Under the pieces are notes generated by a model. It was not told the DNA's origin. It ran no database searches and saw only the letters and a program-made list of their open reading frames with translations. Positions 22,717 to 51,213 of a stretch of DNA of 64,000 nt are shown here, piece after piece. A program made the position numbers and the translations under genes. The stretch comes from Erpobdella octoculata. Its lineage: Eukaryota > Annelida > Clitellata > Hirudinida > Erpobdellidae. Each line of letters opens with the position of its first letter. The first letter of the stretch is position 1. Where the stretch lies: the NCBI GenBank assembly GCA_963978895.1, contig OZ022240.1, positions 16,908,217 to 16,972,216 on the forward strand, read 5' to 3'.

Positions 22717-23264
22717 CAGAGGCGCAACTAGAGGAGGGCCCTGCAATTTTTCCAAATTTGATGAATTTTTCTTTGGGTGGGGGTGCTACATTTATTCATA
22801 AACTTATTTTTTTAACATTTCTTTAGCTGATTTGAGACTGAGTTTGACTATTTTCAGTTTGCATTTTTTCTTTGTTATCATTACATTCTTAGAGATACCA
22901 AAAAAGGCTGCAGACTGAAGATAGTCTAAAAAAAAATTCGCCGCGGGCGGGTTTTCTTCTATTTTTCAAACTTGAGCAAGTCCCCCAGGCCAAATCGGAG
23001 GGCCATGCAATTTTTTCAAATATGATGAGTTTTTCTTTGGGTGGGGGTGCTACATTTATTCATAAACTTATTTTTTTAACAATTGCTTTAACTGTGGTTG
23101 ACTATCTTCAGTTTAAAGTCTTACTTGTCTTTCATTGATAAATTATTAAAGATACCAAAAAAAGACTGCAGACTAAAGATAGTCAAAACAAATGTTCGCC
23201 GCGGGCGGGCTTTCTTTCCTTTTTCAAACTTGAGCCCCCATCATTTTTGCTAGTTGCGCCCCTG
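22717..23264. mobile_element. hAT-like non-autonomous element with internal duplication
   Basis: Ends CAGAGGCGCAACTAG and CTAGTTGCGCCCCTG form 15-bp TIRs with one mismatch. The interior is a tandem duplication of about 266 bp (units from about 22734 and 23000, both with GGGTGGGGGTGCTACATTTA). The flanking octamers CCAGCTCT and GGAGCTTT match at only 5 of 8 positions. A shorter relative lies at about 23846-23988. Confidence 0.6.
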
Positions 23265-23583
23265 GGAGCTTTGGAAGTAAACTGGAAATGTGGTCATTCC
23301 AGCTAGAGTTGTTGGAAACAGACAATCCTACTAAAGTTTCATAGTTTCATTGCAACTTTCTGTTATTAGTGAATCACGACAGTTTACTATTAATTTATCG
23401 GACCTTAGTCTACCAGTTTAAAAAATAATTAGTTTAGTTTTTTTTTCAGGATTCGACACTAGCTTGTTTAAATCCATATAGTTTAAGACTTTTTCAGCTG
23501 TTTTGTCTGTCTAACAGGGAGTCCGCAACAACTATTGCTGATGAAATGTCATCAGAATACATCATTAAATGATCTGGTACTGC

Positions 23584-24262
23584 AAGCGACGGATCCGGGG
23601 GATGGGGGGATGCATCCCCCCACCAGAATACTAAAAAAATTTGTATATGCTAAAAAATGTTTTTAAGCCCCACCAGATTCATCGACAAATCCAGTAGGAA
23701 TCCGGGTATGAACCCCTCGCTAGATTACTGTGAAACGAGAGTGCACACCGGCATGGGAATCCCATTACTACATATACAGCTGAACGGAGCTTCAGTGCCA
23801 TGAAGATATTGAAAAACTCATTGCGCAACAGAAACAGGGGCAAAACTAGGCGGACTTTTGTTCCTTTTTCTATCATTAATAAATTATTAAGGATACAAGA
23901 AAAAGACTGCAGACTGAAGATAGTCAAAAAATTTTTTTCGAACTTCAGCACCTCCAGCTATTTTTCTGGTTGCGCCCCTGAATGGAACCACAGATGAGCG
24001 TTTTACTAGCCTAACATTATTATACATTCATAACGCATTACCTTTAGAAACAGATGATGTTATTGAAAAATTTGCAGCCAGCAAGAATAGGCGTCTTGAT
24101 TTTTGCACTTTAGATTTTTTATTCTATAAATTTGACTTGTGCTTTGAATGTTATCTTTGTTGTCTTTGTGCATACTGTTTGTTTCGTAACTTGTAAAATA
24201 ATTTCTTTGTTAAGTTTAAGTTAGATCATCCCCCCCACTAGAAAATCCTAGATCCGTCGCTT
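23584..24262. mobile_element. hAT-like non-autonomous element
   Basis: TIR AAGCGACGGATC at both ends. The flanking octamers GGTACTGC (23576-23583) and CGTACTGC (24263-24270) match at 7 of 8 positions. The interior is non-coding, with runs of C and a nested copy of the CAGGGGC-type element. A related end is visible at about 25256. Confidence 0.65.
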
Positions 24263-24291
24263 CGTACTGCTTAGATCTGGCATATCACTGG

Positions 24292-24663
24292 TCAGAACAA
24301 TAAAAGAGATAGCCCTGAACCCTGCAGACTACCAAGTTTTACTAATTCCTTTTCCGAGTAGAAATCTCCGAAATTTACAGTTTGGGTTCGGTTAGACATG
24401 TAAGAAGCTATCCAGGAACAAGCTAGTTCAGATACACCATAAAGTTTCAACTTTCCAATTAGAATAGAAACCTCTACCTTGTAAAACGCATTACTAAGGT
24501 CAAAAAATAAGACTCCTGTAAACTTAAGAAATTTGTTAAGAAGTTGTCCAAATATTAGATGCACTCAATAGCGCCGATGAGGTAGATCTACCTTTTCTAA
24601 AATCATGTTGTTCGATTGGCAGTATTTGTATTTCTAAATGTTCCAGGTATTCAGAAAGTTGTG
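24292..24663 (-). pseudogene. LINE reverse-transcriptase fragment
   Basis: Minus-strand translation gives QHDFRKGRSTSSALL, then after a frameshift FFDLSNAFYKV (RT motif A region) and LKLYGVSELACSWIASYMSN. This is the central palm of a CR1/L2/jockey-type reverse transcriptase, truncated on both sides. Confidence 0.7.
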
Positions 24664-24879
24664 ATCATTATATATGGTTGTGATCTAGCTATTTTTTCAA
24701 CAATAAATTTAAAACGTGGGGCGCCTTTTACTCAAACTATTCATCTGCTAACTTTTTAACAGGATAGACCCGCTTTTTTAATCTAATATAATAATTGACA
24801 ATGTTCGTCCGTACGTAACCACTGATCCACTGATTATATGAATTAAATGTTAACACAAAAATTAGAAATTTTTTATTTT

Positions 24880-25145
24880 ATTTAATTATAATTTTATATA
24901 AATACATATTTACAACTGAAATTCAACCGAATACGTTATTTACTGAATCTTGGTTATTTATTTTTAATAGTTGCGGTAATTGGTAATTGCGTAATAGAAT
25001 TCATATTTAGTTTACGTAACAACGTTTGAAGGCTTCAAGCAAGTTTTAGCCAGTTTTAGCAAATCTATTTTACGTTTTGAAGGGCTAAAAGAAGTTAGGA
25101 AAGAATGAAAAAGAAAAAATGAGCGAGAACGGGAACGGGAGAGCA
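24880..25145 (+). repeat. Segment shared with 45570-45790, opposite orientation
   Basis: The block containing TTCAACCGAATACGTTATTT, TACGTAACAACGTTTGAAGG and AGTTAGGAAAGAATG is the reverse complement of 45560-45790. It runs into GAGCGAGAACGGG units, so it belongs to the Helitron family with the purine-rich minisatellite. Confidence 0.75.
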
Positions 25146-25896
25146 ACCGCCTAATTTTATAATATCTAGTAATGCTGTTGGGGAGCAGTTTAGTGCTCAA
25201 GAATTTTGAACATTGTTACAACAACTTAATGATACTTCAGGTAATGATAGGCAGCGATGGATCCAGAGCGGGGATGGGGGGATGAATCCATCCCCCCAGA
25301 TTACCAAAAAATATTTTTATTTGCTATAAAATGATGTTTCTTTTAAAAAAAAAAGTCCCACAAGCTTCGTCGCTCGACAAGATTGCTTATAAACACCAAT
25401 AAAGTGCAATTAACATCCCATTACTATTCCTATGGGACACACGCACATATATTTTATTTAAAATGTTTATCTTATTTTGTATATTTTACATATTTTCTAT
25501 CAATTCCATTTTATATACAAGGTAGCTCCTAAATTTATTTTGAAAAATAGGATTCCAATAAAAACTCAAGCTGTCTCAAACGCTTTCCATCCTTAACTTA
25601 ATTAAGCACTGATGTCTACAAGTCTGCTTCCTGTTAATATTATTAATTTTGTTATAATTTTTGTGCAAACTGCAGTTTTGTTATAAAAATAAGCAGTTTT
25701 TTTGTAATTTTAGTATTGTATAACTAATATCTATAACTAATGATGTAAATGACATCATAATACTATCTATAGTATTTGTTTGATAATTATAAATCATAGT
25801 TATCAAACAAAATTTTGTTTTATCTTACACTGGTCGAAATGATGACAAATTTTGTCATTATGACTCCTTGATGACAATGACATTATGGATAGGTAC

Positions 25897-26459
25897 GCCC
25901 TACCGCTCTGCCAACAGCGCCTCAAAAAATAACGATATAAGTGTTTCACCATTTTTTAAAACTTTGGTTTCCATGACTTCAAATGTGGGGTCAAAATAAG
26001 GGTTATTTGATTTTAAAATAACTGCTACTCAACAACTGCAAGCATTACAGATGTAAAACTTAGTATTTTGAGGTTTTGTGCCGGTTAAAAATAGCTGAGT
26101 CCAGTTAACCAAGCCTTTATTTTAGGGTCTTCTTACGAGTCAGGCTAAACCTTAAATCAAGGTGGTACGGGCCGAGGTTTTTCACTAAGCATATAGACAT
26201 TTTAGTAATTTTAGGGTCTTCAGACGGGCCGGGCCAAACCTGAAGTCAAGGTGGGACGGGCCGAAATTTTTTTCAAGTATATAGAATTTCTAGGCCTGTA
26301 AAAACGGGCCGGGCCCAAATTAGACGGGCCGTGCCGGGCTAGGAATTTTGGTTTTGAAACGAGCTAGGCCAAGTTGTCGACGGGCCGAGCCGACACCTAC
26401 GGATGCACGGTTCAAATTCTCTAATTTCATGCGAGCGAAGCCGCTAGGGGCACTGCTAG
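25897..26459 (+). mobile_element. 5'-truncated Helitron copy
   Basis: Near-duplicate of 20415-20977. It starts inside the SINE head, continues through the GGGCC-rich section and ends CGCTAGGGGCACTGCTAG, with CTAG at 26456-26459 followed by T. Confidence 0.75.
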
Positions 26460-26939
26460 TTATTACACATAATAATAATTATTATTATCGGACATAATTT
26501 GATATTGCTTACACCGGTCAAAATGACCGCTCCAGTTGTTAAAATTAGTTCAAATAGTCCGTCATTCTAGTGTTAAGAAAGAGAAAAAGTAGTGATGTTC
26601 AACAGTAAAAGACAATAATTGAGGATATGCCGAGTCCCAAAATTGAGTCTTAAGGCTCACTTTGATGAACTGCACCCTCCCATCCTTACAGCACATTTCT
26701 GGATATATTGTTCTTTGACAATGGCGGTGGTGTGTGCATAATGCAAAACAAGCAAAATATATTACAAAACAAAATGAGAGCCATGAAGAATTTCAGACAG
26801 CTATAGTGTTATAATAAATTTATTTATACATTTACCTATTAGCTAAAATAATCTAAGCACACTAGTACACATACATACATATATACAGACATACACATGC
26901 ACACTAGTACACAGATATATATATACAGACATACACATC

Positions 26940-27724
26940 AATCAGAATTGTTAATACTCGTTGTTCTATCCAAGTTGGTGAACAGACTCACTTTTGAGAG
27001 ACAATCACGTATTCGCCCTTACATTACTCTACCAGTAGCAGTCACTTTGTATTACTCATTTATGTTTCCTTATTTAAATTATTGCAATTTAATCTGGGCT
27101 TCCAATTACTCAACTTATTTGCAGCCTCTGCTTAAACTTCAGAAAAGATATTTACGTATCATCTTCAAGTTACCATGTATTTCTCACACTGATCCATTCT
27201 TTAGACAATTGAACATACTTAAAATTCAAAAAATAAATCATTTTCATGTGGGAATCTTTATGTATAAACTTGATCATAATATGTTTCCTGATTTATTTAG
27301 AAAATTGCTACCTCAATCATCCTCATTACATTCTTGTGTGCCTCGTTCATATCCAAGGTATAGATCCCCCTTTGCTAAATCCAACATAAAGCTTCGATCA
27401 ATTGTATGTGCGGGTCCTATTGTGTATGCAAAAATTCCGATGACTATATCTCAACAACCAAACTTATCCTGTTTCAAACGATTACTTAAAAAGTTTATTA
27501 TTGAGTCGCCAATGTTTCAATAGCACTTGTACAAGTTCAATATATTTCTGATTATTATTTGTGTGCAATGAACTTTATAGGCAGCCTTCTTAGCGGGATG
27601 TAAATACCCTTTAGGTTTTTGCCTTTTGACATCTTTTTGTTTTATGGACCGATAACCTCGTTGTCATTTTTTTGTTAGTGTCCGATTGCTGATGCTGTTT
27701 CGTTTTCTGTCAATAAAAAAAAAT
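26940..27724 (+). pseudogene. LINE ORF2 C-terminus and 3'UTR
   Basis: An ORF to 27523 reads LYYSFMFPYLNYCNLIWASN, then LLKLQKRYLRIIF, then FKRLLKKFI at the stop. This is the region after the RT domain in CR1/L2/jockey-like non-LTR elements. A 200-bp non-coding stretch with an AATAAA at about 27711 and an A-run follows, a plausible 3' end. The 5' part, including the catalytic RT, is missing. Confidence 0.75.
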
Positions 27725-27961
27725 CTTAATTCATGCAGAAAAATATCCTTACAAACGAGTAACCTATAGTTGTTGTTAATTTGTTTCAGATTACACAAAA
27801 AATCCTCCCAGAGGAGCCCTTGTTAGTACTGTTTTGTTTGTCAAATAAAGACGAAATATAAAAAAATATATATACATTCAGTTGAATGAAATTTTTCTGA
27901 GACTATTGAAATAATTGAAATATTGAAATATCTATTGAAATAAGCTAAAATTGTAAAAAAA

Positions 27962-28200
27962 AATTTATAAATGAGTAAATTTTTGTTTTTAATTTATTCC
28001 AGTTTCGACTTGGAGCCCGAAGACATGCTGTTAGTACTATTTTTATAAATGAGTAAATTTTTTGTTTTTAATTTATTCCAGTCTCCAGAGGGAGGTTGAT
28101 GAACATGTGTTTAAACAATTTTTATAAATTAGTAAATTTTTGTTTTTAATTTATTCCAGTCTTCCCAGTGGGCTTCAAGAAAGAGTGTTAGTACTATTTT
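27962..28200 (+). repeat. 78-bp tandem repeat with splice-acceptor-like tracts
   Basis: Three units of about 78 bp, each containing TTTGTTTTTAATTTATTCCAG followed by about 30 bp of more diverse sequence, often ending GTTAGTACTAT. The CAGs end at 28002, 28081 and 28159. No ORF is supported. Confidence 0.7.
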
Positions 28201-28393
28201 TTTTATAAAGAATTAAAATATAACAAGAAAATGTTTACATTCAGTTAATGAAATGCTACATGAACATTATTCAGATTATTATTATTAAAAACGACAATTT
28301 ATATAGCAGATGTTTTTTTTGGGGGGGGGGCAGATAAACAATAAATTTACATACATATATTAAGGTGAATCAAACCCTCAATATTTTGTAAAC

Positions 28394-29735
28394 TCTTTAT
28401 CAGGACGTAAATTCAGCATTTTCCAGGGGGGGGGGGCAAAATTTTCCCGCCATTATATAGCTTACTGACAGGGTAACCCGATGTTGTCCGGGATTTTTGT
28501 GCTTAGTTTTGTCTCGTTTTTGCCAATGAAACGTCAAAGAAATAACAGATTTTTTTGTAATTTTTCAAAATTTTCTCATCAATGAAGTTACCTGCATGCC
28601 AAACGTTGTTAAAATTGCTCCTGCAGCTGGATGTGATAAACGAATGCTCTCACACACACATTACCTTTTACATTTATATAAATACGTAGGTACAAGCAGA
28701 GAGGGATGTGGAAATGCATCCCCCATCAGAGTATCAATTGAAATTTTTTGGGTAATACCTTGTTTTTGGAAAACGACCGCAGCTTTTTTGGGAGGAGAAA
28801 TTGGAAGTCTTTGAAAAAAAATTTGAAAAATACTTACGACTACCCCTTACCGGTTATCAGCTTTTTGGAAGAGAATATAAAAAAATTTCTGAAGTGAATC
28901 CCCCACCAGAAAATTCTGGATTCGCCACGCGCCACTGGGTATGAGGGGGATGAAGGATTTAATCATATTGCAGTAAAACAAGTAAAGGAAAAACAAGTTT
29001 TTCAACACAAACTTTGATTTTAAACACATTCAATTTAGAAATGCAAAAGATGTTCAAAGTTTTTTTTAAATTGAATCATGTATTTTCATCAAATATAAAG
29101 CTATGCTGAAAGTATCAACTTCCTAGCTAGTCAAAATGCTGGTTAAATTTCACTTGCAAGATTTGCGTATAGAGAAAGACACACACACACAAAAAAACAG
29201 AGATTGTAACCTAAATAAAAGTTTGTAAAAAAGATGTCCAAAATGGGATGGGTATAATTTTGTTTTATTTTTGTGTAATAAATAATAACTTCGATGTAGA
29301 CAGCTGTAAGGGAGTCAACATTGTATCAATACCACTACTAGGGTAAAATTCCACGAGTTCGCTGATTGTATTTTGGCACAGAAAACAGCTAATCTTTGGA
29401 CCAACACTGATACACTCTGCAGTTATTGGTAAATCTAGCATCGAGCTAAGATATAAAATTGTCTCCAATACGCATTGAATCATCACGAGGTTAAGTAAAG
29501 TTAAAATTAACATATTATATAGTAAACTCTAACTAAAAAAAAATTTAATTTTGGAAATCAAGGGGGGGGGGGCGAATTGTCTATACACGCCAGAAAGATT
29601 CCAATACGCATTGCATCATCACTAGGTTAAGTAAAGTTAAAATTAAATAAATGTATAGTAAATTCTAGGTAAAAAAATTCTAATTTTGAAAATCAGGGGG
29701 GGGGGGCAAATTCCTCCCCCCTGCCCCCCCAATTT
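28394..29735 (-). mobile_element. Diverged copy of the hAT-type element at 51214-52447
   Basis: Reverse-complement match to 51214-52447: CAGGACGTAAATTCAGC at the left, the block with TTTGCCAATGAAACGTCAAA, one dispersed-repeat copy (28975-29240), and GGGGG/CCCCC runs ending AATTTACG at the right. The right part carries an extra partial duplication (about 29470-29700). I could not fix the target-site duplication. The small ORFs are not conserved coding. Confidence 0.7.
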
Positions 29736-29899
29736 ACGATAAAGAGTCTTTATTTCGCTTATAGCCCTATGACTCTTGTGTGTCATTTCATGAATTATCA
29801 TTAATTTTTCAAATTGCTCAATTTATATGAGTCTTTATAACATTACTAGAGATAGCCCGTCAAAAATGACGGAAGTTTTAAAATACGGCACCCGTTATT

Positions 29900-30682
29900 A
29901 TAAAAATAGTCAACAAAAACAAAATGACATTTGATAACCATAAAAAAAATTCTATATATAAGCAAATCAAAAATTTTTGCGGCCATGGAAGCGAAACAAA
30001 CTGCGCTGTTGTGTGATCGAATATGTTGTCGAAAATTTTGTCTATCTGGATTGGACGTGTCTGACATGAGGCTTTTAAGAAAATCGGGATATCCAAGTGT
30101 ATTACCGTGAATGTCAATTGGTTTGGCAACATTACTTTGCCTTTTCGACAACATGAAGTGAATAGTCCATCTGATGGTTGCTCTGCAGCAAAATTTCTTG
30201 ATCGACATGAAGTACATAAAACATCAAATTCACCACAATCATGTTGATCGAATTGAGTTTCGTTGAAGTTGGGAGATCGCATTATCAGCTCGTAGTAGCT
30301 GCAATTCATTGGGAGACATTTGCAAAACTCGATGGCGTTCCTTGGCAGCATTGGTTTCTCGATGTAACTGCAATTCATGGGGAGACATTTGCTCAATTCG
30401 ATGACGTTGTGAGGCAGCAATGGAAGTGTGAAAAGCTTCTAGATGTTGAGGAGTAAGTCGATAGACATAACGTTGTTGTGATGCGGCATGAGAAGCATGA
30501 AAAATTTGCAATTCTACAACAGACATTTGTGCAGTGCGTTGTTGATGAGCTTCTGCATCTAAAACTCGAATTTTTGCTTTTGATTGTGGAGTTTGTCTTG
30601 CGCGATATCTCTGTTGCCTTTCTTTAGCTAGACGCCGTTTTCTCGACACAGGATCTTCGTCGTCATTCATATTAAGAGACAT
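29900..30682 (-). pseudogene. Helitron Rep/Hel protein N-terminus (STPR repeats + CxxC)
   Basis: From the ATG at 30682, an RK-rich start (RKRRLAKERQQRYRARQTPQ) leads into repeated 23-aa STPR units (for example HRIEQMSPHELQLHRETNAA and HRVLQMSPNELQLLRADNAI). After a frameshift near 30250 it continues HDCGEFDVLCTSCRSRNF, the CxxC region ahead of the Helitron-like N domain. A second frameshift leads to DRQNFRQHIRSHNSAVCFAS. The sequence then decays; no HUH Rep motif or helicase remains. The repeats probably bind DNA in the parent element (family knowledge). Confidence 0.75.
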
Positions 30683-30831
30683 TTTGTTTAAAAAAATATA
30701 CTTTGTTTTTCTATTATTTTATTTATTTATTTTTTTTTTATTATAGTTTATAGTCTTTTACACCATGTGTTTTAAGACGCATTTTTTCAATTATTATTAA
30801 AAGCTGAACTTAAATAATAGGAAAAACAAAA

Positions 30832-30983
<152 letters not shown>

Positions 30984-31830
30984 CGTTACAGAATCATTAA
31001 ACAGGCAGTGACGTGGTCTACTATATTATAGATTAAGATCAATTACCAATATTGGTATTTATGAATCCACATATGTTGAAAGTAGAGGTGCACCGATAAT
31101 CGGTTGATTACCGTTTTTTGACTTTTAAAACTTATTTATTTATTAATATGTGTAGCACTGTCAAATAATAAATATTATCACTTTGTTTCTGCTATACTTC
31201 ACAATGGCTGGAACTTACCAGTTAAACTGCAATTAAATTAAACTTACTGAAATGCACATAAAAATGCATTATCATCTACTGAAAACTAAAATGTGACATT
31301 GAGACAGAATTTTGTTTATCAAATCACATCATTTCAGGTTATCCCCAGGTTTGTTTCACCTCTCCAGAACGCTTCTCAAGCACATTTTGCTTACAAACAA
31401 GTTTTGGTTAAACTCCATCGCAACCCAAATTAAACACACCCATAATGTGTCATCAAACGTCAATCAGTTTATATTGATTGATTTCTAGTTGTTTCTTGTG
31501 TGATTTTCACACAGAGTAAACCTTATTATTACTAATAAGTGTCTGGGTGGTACAGTTTTTATTATATTCCAATTAATATATGTAGGACACCAACAATCTA
31601 CACTTACACCCACTCACTAAGCTGTTTGTTATAGTCTCTTCTACTTCTCTTTTACATCTCTCTATAATTGTGAGTGGAAGCCTTGAATAAAGCTTGGTTT
31701 GAAAATTTTTTAAACTGACAGAAAAGCAGTTTGAGATACAATGATAATGATGTAAAGAAGTTGGCTTCTTCTGTTGTTAGTCCACAACCAAATAGAGTAA
31801 CAAAGTACCAAGCAAAAAAAACCGAGAATC

Positions 31831-32590
<760 letters not shown>

Positions 32591-32859
32591 ACATTGGCGT
32601 TAAATAAATTTGATTGAGTTTGATTTGAATATAATTGACTGAGGCGACCAGATATTGGTTTATTTTATTGGAAATATGCACAACAAACTGATTAATCAAT
32701 GTGTATTAACTCAAATCATATTCTCTGTATTTTAAAAAAATAAAAATAACACTAATTGCCCAATAATCAGCTGGTATCGATTATCGGCAAATGCCGATAC
32801 CGATTTTTGGTGAAAGGGCCGACACCGATAATCAGTGCATCTCTAGTTAAAAGTTTATG

Positions 32860-33955
32860 TAACACTGTGGCATTACAGTTGCAAAATTGCTGGTGAAATT
32901 GATAAAAAATATTCTAGTGCACAAAGCTCAGTACAATAGGTAGTTTTAAGTTACTTGGACACTTGGACTATGGGCATATTGGTTAAGTTTTGTCATTTTC
33001 GTAATTTTAAACTGTTCTGGCTGTTCAGACTTGATTTTTTTCATAATCAATTTCTTCATTCACAATGTGAGACATATGATACAACGACTTATACAATATT
33101 GCCTCCTGATTCTTCAGTAGTGGCCTCCTGGCCTCATTGAGTGCAAGATTGTTGTGCAAAAGAAATTTTTCATTCTTGCTACAAAAAAAAACAATTTTTG
33201 AAGGTTTTATGCTAACAAGAAAGAAAGAGAGAGACAATGAAAAGGAAGATGGTGACAATTCCATGTTGATCAGAGAGAGAGAGAGAGAGAAAGGAAAATA
33301 GAAAGTTTGGTGACAATTGCATGTTGATCAGATAGATGACTTTTACACTTCATGGATTAGGAGATTTTGTATCATGTAAACTTTTTAGTTATGCTAGCAA
33401 TTCTGCTTTTATCTGATAATTTATTGTCATTTAATTCCAATCTAAAAAAATGAAACATTTCTTTGTTTGATCAAATACAGCCTAAATGCTTGTACAATCA
33501 CGGAAGATGTGCCAATTGATCCGAATAGGTTATTGTTGATTAATTAATTTATTTATTTACTTCTTTTCTCTACACTCATTAACACAACTACGATTAAAAA
33601 TAACTATAAATTTATTAAAATAATTTTATCATTGCAGATCATTATCGGAACCAAAGGCAGAGTTATTATTTATTTTTTTCTTTTTCCTTGCACTCATTAT
33701 GAATAAACAATAACTATAAATTTATTTAAAAACTTTTATAATCACCAAAATCTGTTGAACTTTTTTTACAGTATTGCTGTTATTAATATCAGATTGGAAT
33801 GTAAAAATTGTGTTAATTTTATTTGTATTAGATTCTTACTTACTTAGTGCTATAGATTTATTAAATCATTTCAAGCTTACATTCAATTATTATCTGCAAT
33901 AAAACGATTGATTGACTAAAATGTTTTTTTGCAAATTTACAGCAGCAATATCAAT
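32860..33955. other. Intergenic, no gene seen
   Basis: AT-rich, with a GA-rich patch (33220-33300). Nothing coding is supported. Confidence 0.5.
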
Positions 33956-33960
33956 AGAAG

Positions 33961-34440
33961 AATGAAGTTTCACTCAACCGAGACTGCAGTGCTAATGGTT
34001 TTCTCTGACGTTCTCAGTGCAACCAACGATGGAAAATGCACACTGCTTGTCCTGCTGGATCAGTTACCTGACATTATTTTTTGGATTTGAAGGCGGTGAT
34101 GACCAGTAAACATGACCATCCACTAAGAGCTGCACTGGTTAAAAGACTATCGAAGGATAGAGAGTTCAGGATAACACTTATAATTGTTTTCACGAGTCAT
34201 TTCCCTCATGTTTATGTTTGGATGTCACACGCACGCATGAGACGATGTCCAGGATCTGAAGAAATTAAAATCATCATCCTCGTCTTCACTTTTCATCTCT
34301 GCTGTTCGATTCAAGACTACTGGAAATGGAAAGTTTGCAGTTGTTGACCCAAGGGGCCTTCCACAAGTGGTCACCACCTCAGTTACAAATGAACGATTTA
34401 GAAAGATGCTTAAAACGCACTTGTTTGTCGGTTAAAAATC
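33961..34440 (+). pseudogene. LINE reverse-transcriptase relic
   Basis: The frame ending at 34090 reads FHSTETAVLMVFSDVLSATN, then GKCTLLVLLD, the RT fingers/palm entry of an L2/Rex-like LINE. At 34400-34437 FRKMLKTHLFVG plus a stop matches the typical last residues of such ORFs. Most of the RT between them has been lost or scrambled. Confidence 0.6.
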
Positions 34441-34601
34441 TGCCAACTAGTTTTTTTTCAAAAGATTCTAGAATGGTTCTCAACTTCTGGAACAGGTTCA
34501 TTTAAAAAAGAATGAAAAGCTTTGAATAAATCAACCACACGAGATTCAACTCAGTTAAAACATAGATGATGTCAAATATTTTATCAAGAAATTGGAATGA
34601 C

Positions 34602-34790
34602 AGTCAAAAGTCTTCCAAAACAAAGCCCAGACACATAATGAGCCTATAAAAGTGCATCAACTTACAGTTCTAAAAAGTTAAATCCAGCATCTGCAGCAAA
34701 ACGTTCAAAATCACTTTCAAAAGATTCAAAAGTCTTCCAAAACAAAATCCAGACACATAATGAACCTATAAAAGTGCATCAAAATGTCCT
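34602..34790 (+). repeat. 129-bp spaced direct repeat
   Basis: A block of about 60 bp (AAAAGTCTTCCAAAACAAA through TATAAAAGTGCATCAA) at 34607 recurs at 34735 with few changes. No coding content. Confidence 0.7.
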
Positions 34791-35639
34791 CATTTGCAAA
34801 ATAATAATTTAAATGCACTTTATCACCTAATCTCCAAAAGTGAATTCATATGGTCAAAGACTTTTATTATGCAGGTAAAACTATATTCTGCACAAATTAT
34901 TTTTCTAAACATGAACATGTAAAACAACATTTATTCGTTATGAAAATTTAATAAATAATTACGTAGTAAAAAAGATAAGCACAATAACAGCTCTCTAAAA
35001 GTCATGGAATTTCAAAATTACTTAAATAAGGAAATGCATTATAAATCCAATAAGACGAATCATAATTATGACAGATTCAGCTGCAACAAATAAAACTGAA
35101 TAGTCTCATATTTTGCAGAAAAACCTCAAGTTATTAGTTATTGAATGTTTATAGTTTATTTTTGATAATCTAATAACCATTGATACTCGAGTGTAAAGTA
35201 TACACCAAAAAGTAGAAATTTACGACAGGATTGTGAATACAAGCTGATTCAAGTTAAAAAATTCTGTTACTTACTTTATGATTTCTTCAGTTGCTATCAG
35301 TAAGTCAAAAGAAGGAAACTTTGCATTATAATGCAACATATACATATATATATATATATATATATAAGATTAGCATTCAGTTTATGTTTATACTGAATGC
35401 TTAGATTGTTAGGAAACGCCAGTGCAAGGCTATCATGAAAGGCAAAAAAATTAATTGATGTTTTATATTGAAATTCCTTGAAACACCGACTGCAGGTTAA
35501 ATTACACTTTAACACGATATCTATCTTTTCCTAATAAAGCACATAATTTAATAAAAAAATTAAATATATTTCCACAAAATAACCATAGCAAAAATTAGAA
35601 GCCAACACATTAGGGAGAAAAAAGCACAATATACATACA

Positions 35640-51019
<15,380 letters not shown>

Positions 51020-51213
51020 CTCCAGTAAATTGCGAATAATAACAACAAGTGGCTGTTTAAGCAACCGCCAGGATCGCAAACTATTTAGTATTTACCAATT
51101 CATCATTTATCACGTGACCACATCAGATTTTTTTAATTACGCAAATTTCTCAATCTAACTTGAGATTTTTGGATGATTAAAACCACAGATTTATCTATGA
51201 CTATGATTAAAAC

